Below, in pieces: positions 61,990 to 64,000 of a stretch of DNA of 64,000 bases. This stretch comes from Azospirillum brasilense. Its GTDB lineage: Bacteria > Pseudomonadota > Alphaproteobacteria > Rickettsiales > UBA3002. The notes below the pieces were generated by a model. The model worked only from the letters and a program-made list of their open reading frames with translations. It did not search any database and was not told the DNA's origin. How positions within the stretch are numbered: the stretch's first letter is position 1; the number at the start of each line of letters is the position of its first letter. The position numbers were made by a program, and so were the translations under genes. The stretch spans positions 84,150-148,149 of the forward strand of contig QFOX01000001.1 in the NCBI GenBank assembly GCA_003241645.1, read 5' to 3'.

Positions 61990-62289
61990 TTAGTTGAACC
62001 ACTGCGATTTATCGACCGGATCGAGCGAGAAGCGGCAATAGGTGAAGCCTTCGTTCCATGCCGTTTTATACAGCTCGTTATCGGCCATTTCCGGGCGTTT
62101 CTTGAAGCCATAAGCCATTTTGGCGACCATGCCGCCCTGTGCCGAAAGACCCGAATCGCAGCCATCTTCCCAACCGAGCTTGTATTCCGGCGGGCCAGCG
62201 GGATCGACCAGGTACAGCGACACCGGGCGGCAGCCGCCGAGGCTGGTTGCCAGCAGTAAGCCCAGAAGAAGGGTTTTGCGTGATTTCAT
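61990..62289 (-). CDS. Small lipoprotein, unknown function
   Basis: The 99-residue protein has a lipoprotein signal (TLLLGLLLATSLGGC, cysteine ~20). The mature part has two more cysteines (GCDSGL, YCRFSLDP) and GWEDGCDSGLSAQGGMVAKM with WNEGFTYC, resembling small alphaproteobacterial outer-membrane lipoproteins. No family is recognised. It ends close to the duplicated terminator. Confidence 0.75.
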   Translation of the reverse strand: MKSRKTLLLGLLLATSLGGCRPVSLYLVDPAGPPEYKLGWEDGCDSGLSAQGGMVAKMAYGFKKRPEMADNELYKTAWNEGFTYCRFSLDPVDKSQWFN

Positions 62290-62363
62290 GCAGGCATCAT
62301 AGCATGAAATGCCCGGAATCCATTATGAAGATTGCGTGACAGCGCGCCGCGCAATCGCCTGCG

Positions 62364-62528
62364 CTACTGGCGGGGCGTGGTGCCCAGTCGCTGTTTCACC
62401 CGGTGTAGCTGGTGCTGCATTTCATTGGCATGAATGCCATCGCGCTTCATCAGCATCTGGATGATGGGTTCGGCGAACAACTCGTCCAGTGACGGTTCTT
62501 TGGATGCATTGGCCCACGATTCCTGCAT
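62364..62528 (-). CDS. Small 54-residue protein
   Basis: Read from ATG 62528 to TAG 62364, with GGGAGG seven bases upstream, a strong ribosome-binding site. The product has SLDELFAEPIIQMLMKRDGI followed by a basic helix ending HRVKQRLGTTPRQ. The pattern of an acidic helix with AEPI..LM.RDG recalls small conserved alphaproteobacterial proteins, but I cannot name it. It is soluble. Confidence 0.7.
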   Translation of the reverse strand: MQESWANASKEPSLDELFAEPIIQMLMKRDGIHANEMQHQLHRVKQRLGTTPRQ

Positions 62529-62655
62529 CGGATCCTCCCTGTGCTAAGCGTTTGTTTCTTATCATTTCAGAATAAGAAGTATGCGGCAAGGCAGCTAAAA
62601 ATGCCATCCTCACGGCGCGCGGGCGCATCAAGGCAGAATCAATCGTTGATGTTTT

Positions 62656-63216
62656 TTATACGCGTGCCGAGAGATATATAGCGGTTTTGCATATACCACG
62701 AATGGCGGCGCTGAGCAAGCCATATGCAGGGGCCTGTTCCGCGTCGTGGGCAAGGCCGGTATCGTGGTGTTCCATTTCCTCGTCGCGGAATTGCTGAATG
62801 GTGTCGCGAAGCCCCGCGGCGGCGATCTCGGGGCTGTCCAGCTGGCTGTCGTAATGCTCGGTGATGACCGATTCCACTGCGACCGTGCAGGCCATGGCCG
62901 CTTTGGGCCCAAGCAACGCGCTGCCCGCGCCCAGCATGAACCCGCCGACATGCCACAGCGGCATGAGTGCGGTGGGGCGCACGCGCTGCTGCGGCAGCAC
63001 GCGGTTGAACGCGTCGAGATGCACCTGCTCCTGTGCGGCCATGTGGCGCAGTTCGGGGCCAATAGGCGAGCGGCCCAGCACCGCCAGCTGCCCGGCATAA
63101 ATGCGCTTCGCGCCGTATTCGCCCGCATGGTTCACGCGCAGCATCTGCGCAAGGCTGGGGCGGCTGACGGCCGCATCGCCCGGCAGGTGGCGGCGATGGT
63201 TGGTGGGGTGGGTCAT
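62656..63216 (-). CDS. coq7: 3-demethoxyubiquinol 3-hydroxylase (Coq7)
   Basis: Coq7 adds a hydroxyl group late in ubiquinone synthesis, using a di-iron centre. The 186-residue protein has the four-helix ligand pattern: LRVNHAGEYGAKRIYAGQ, AAQEQVHLDAFNRVLP, VAVESVITEHYDSQL and RDEEMEHHDTG. The start at ATG 63216 overlaps the dsbB stop. UbiA in this window belongs to the same pathway. Confidence 0.95.
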   Translation of the reverse strand: MTHPTNHRRHLPGDAAVSRPSLAQMLRVNHAGEYGAKRIYAGQLAVLGRSPIGPELRHMAAQEQVHLDAFNRVLPQQRVRPTALMPLWHVGGFMLGAGSALLGPKAAMACTVAVESVITEHYDSQLDSPEIAAAGLRDTIQQFRDEEMEHHDTGLAHDAEQAPAYGLLSAAIRGICKTAIYLSARV

Positions 63217-63713
63217 GCGATCACTCCTGCACGGCGATATAAGGCAAAAACCAGCGCCGCCAAGCCCCACGCATAGAGCATGTTCCAGCTGGCCATGGAA
63301 AGCCCGGCGAAGCTCGCCATCGCATCGGTGCAGGACACTTTGGGTGCGTTGAGGATCTGGTTGCGCAGGTCGTCGATGCTGCCGGTGGCCCCGGCATCGG
63401 CCACGCAGCCGCCGCTGTAGGCGATCCAGCCGCGTTCAATGCCGGTGTGGTACGCGCCGAGCGCGCCGGTGGTGAGCAGCGCCACCACACCCACCGCCAC
63501 GAGCAGTGCGCGCGCACGCGGCAGGCGCCACAGCAGCAGCCCCGCCGCGATGGCGACCAGATAGGGGTAGCGTTGCAGCAGGCAGAAATGGCAGGGCGGC
63601 AGCGCGAAGAAATATTGCGCCACCAGCGCCACCGCTAGCGGCGCGGCACTGCCAAGCACCAGCAACGGGGCCGGGCGAACAAGGCGTGACAGGCTGGGGG
63701 GCAGGGCGGGCAT
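63213..63713 (-). CDS. DsbB-family disulfide bond formation protein
   Basis: The 166-residue protein has four membrane helices, the first periplasmic CxxC in LPPCHFCLLQRYPYLV, and further cysteines in YSGGCVADAG and PKVSCTDAMASF. DsbB reoxidises DsbA and passes electrons to quinone, fitting its coupling to coq7. The extra loop between the second pair of helices is shorter than in E. coli DsbB, as in alphaproteobacterial forms. Confidence 0.9.
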   Translation of the reverse strand: MPALPPSLSRLVRPAPLLVLGSAAPLAVALVAQYFFALPPCHFCLLQRYPYLVAIAAGLLLWRLPRARALLVAVGVVALLTTGALGAYHTGIERGWIAYSGGCVADAGATGSIDDLRNQILNAPKVSCTDAMASFAGLSMASWNMLYAWGLAALVFALYRRAGVIA

Positions 63714-63785
63714 GCGGCAGCTATAGCATGTGCAGGGCAGTTGACCAAACCGAAATCGACTCTATAGTGCCGCCACGTTTTGAGT

Positions 63786-63872
63786 GCCCCTGTGGTGGAA
63801 TTGGTAGACGCGCTAGACTCAAAATCTTGTATCCGCAAGGGTGTGTCGGTTCGAGTCCGACCGGGGGCACCA
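63786..63872 (+). tRNA. tRNA-Leu (anticodon CAA)
   Basis: An 87-base gene with encoded CCA: acceptor GCCCCTG/CGGGGGC, anticodon loop CTCAAAA giving CAA, a long variable arm typical of class II tRNAs (TATCCGCAAGGGTGT), and T-arm GTCGG TTCGAGT CCGAC. One T-T mismatch is present in the anticodon stem. Confidence 0.95.
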
Positions 63873-64000
63873 TTTATTTATCCGGCAAACTCTGGGTTGC
63901 TCCAAAAACCCTTTAAAAACGCCGCTTTTTCTGGTATATTTCTCTGGTACGCTCTGGGTAACTCTAGCGACATCCAAGTCGTTTAGGGGCATCTATGGGG
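63873..64000. other. Region downstream of tRNA-Leu, possible integration flank
   Basis: The 128 bases after tRNA-Leu are AT-richer than the window. They repeat CTCTGGGTNNCTC (63893-63905 and 63952-63964) and CTGGTA (63929, 63943). No gene starts clearly; ATG 63995 at the very end cannot be judged. Confidence 0.4.

Overview
The window is a gene-dense, high-GC chromosomal segment of an alphaproteobacterium. The evidence is a complete aa3-type cytochrome c oxidase operon in alphaproteobacterial order (ctaC, ctaD, ctaB, two very small genes, ctaG, ctaE, SURF1), an RpoH with an RpoH box, an MPP-like M16 peptidase beside thrC, Coq7 and UbiA for ubiquinone, and Cpa/Tad names and order matching the Caulobacter type. 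I cannot place it to order from sequence reading alone. Stop-free repeat insertions inside mnmC and rsmE recall the palindromic elements of Rickettsia proteins, but the GC content is very different, so this is an analogy and not a classification. I saw no rRNA, CRISPR array, transposase or replication origin. There are three tRNA genes.

Layout. 1-7000: a partial unknown gene, repeat-filled spacer, a KimA-like permease, mnmC, murI and a degenerate EAL protein. 7093-18093: a Tad/Flp pilus locus (cpaB, cpaC, a very short cpaD, cpaE, cpaF, tadB, tadC, an inverted tadD-like gene, then tadE, tadF and tadG). It lacks a recognisable Flp pilin or prepilin peptidase. 18200-25250: tRNA-Thr, hemerythrin, a GGDEF-like/EAL protein, ubiA, rsmE, gshA and comM. 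25400-29600: a small secreted protein, a membrane histidine kinase, a J-domain-like protein and a lone pseudopilin. 29650-36400 (minus strand): rpoH, an RluA-family synthase, the M16 peptidase, thrC and an M32 carboxypeptidase. 36360-42734: SURF1 and the oxidase operon. 42880-48811: tldD, two repetitive secreted proteins, several small unknown genes and dapB. 48815-52160: dnaJ and dnaK, with a heat-shock-type promoter candidate. 52195-61515: a minus-strand cluster of large pseudopilin-like proteins. 61694-64000: tRNA-Ile2, a duplicated terminator, a lipoprotein, a 54-residue protein, coq7, dsbB and tRNA-Leu.

How the genes fit together. The clearest theme is cell-surface fibres. The Tad locus encodes a pilus secretion machine. 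Separately, six loci (seven open frames, one gene being split by a frameshift) encode proteins with type IV prepilin N-termini attached to unusually large extracellular domains, including an RCC1-type beta-propeller and a tandem cysteine module. This pseudopilin cluster is the best candidate for an undescribed system. Two EAL proteins suggest cyclic-di-GMP involvement. The other theme is respiration and redox: oxidase, ubiquinone enzymes, glutathione synthesis, DsbB and hemerythrin.

The segment is also rich in dispersed palindromic repeats of at least four families. Most sit between genes, but composites of two families are inserted in frame in mnmC and rsmE.
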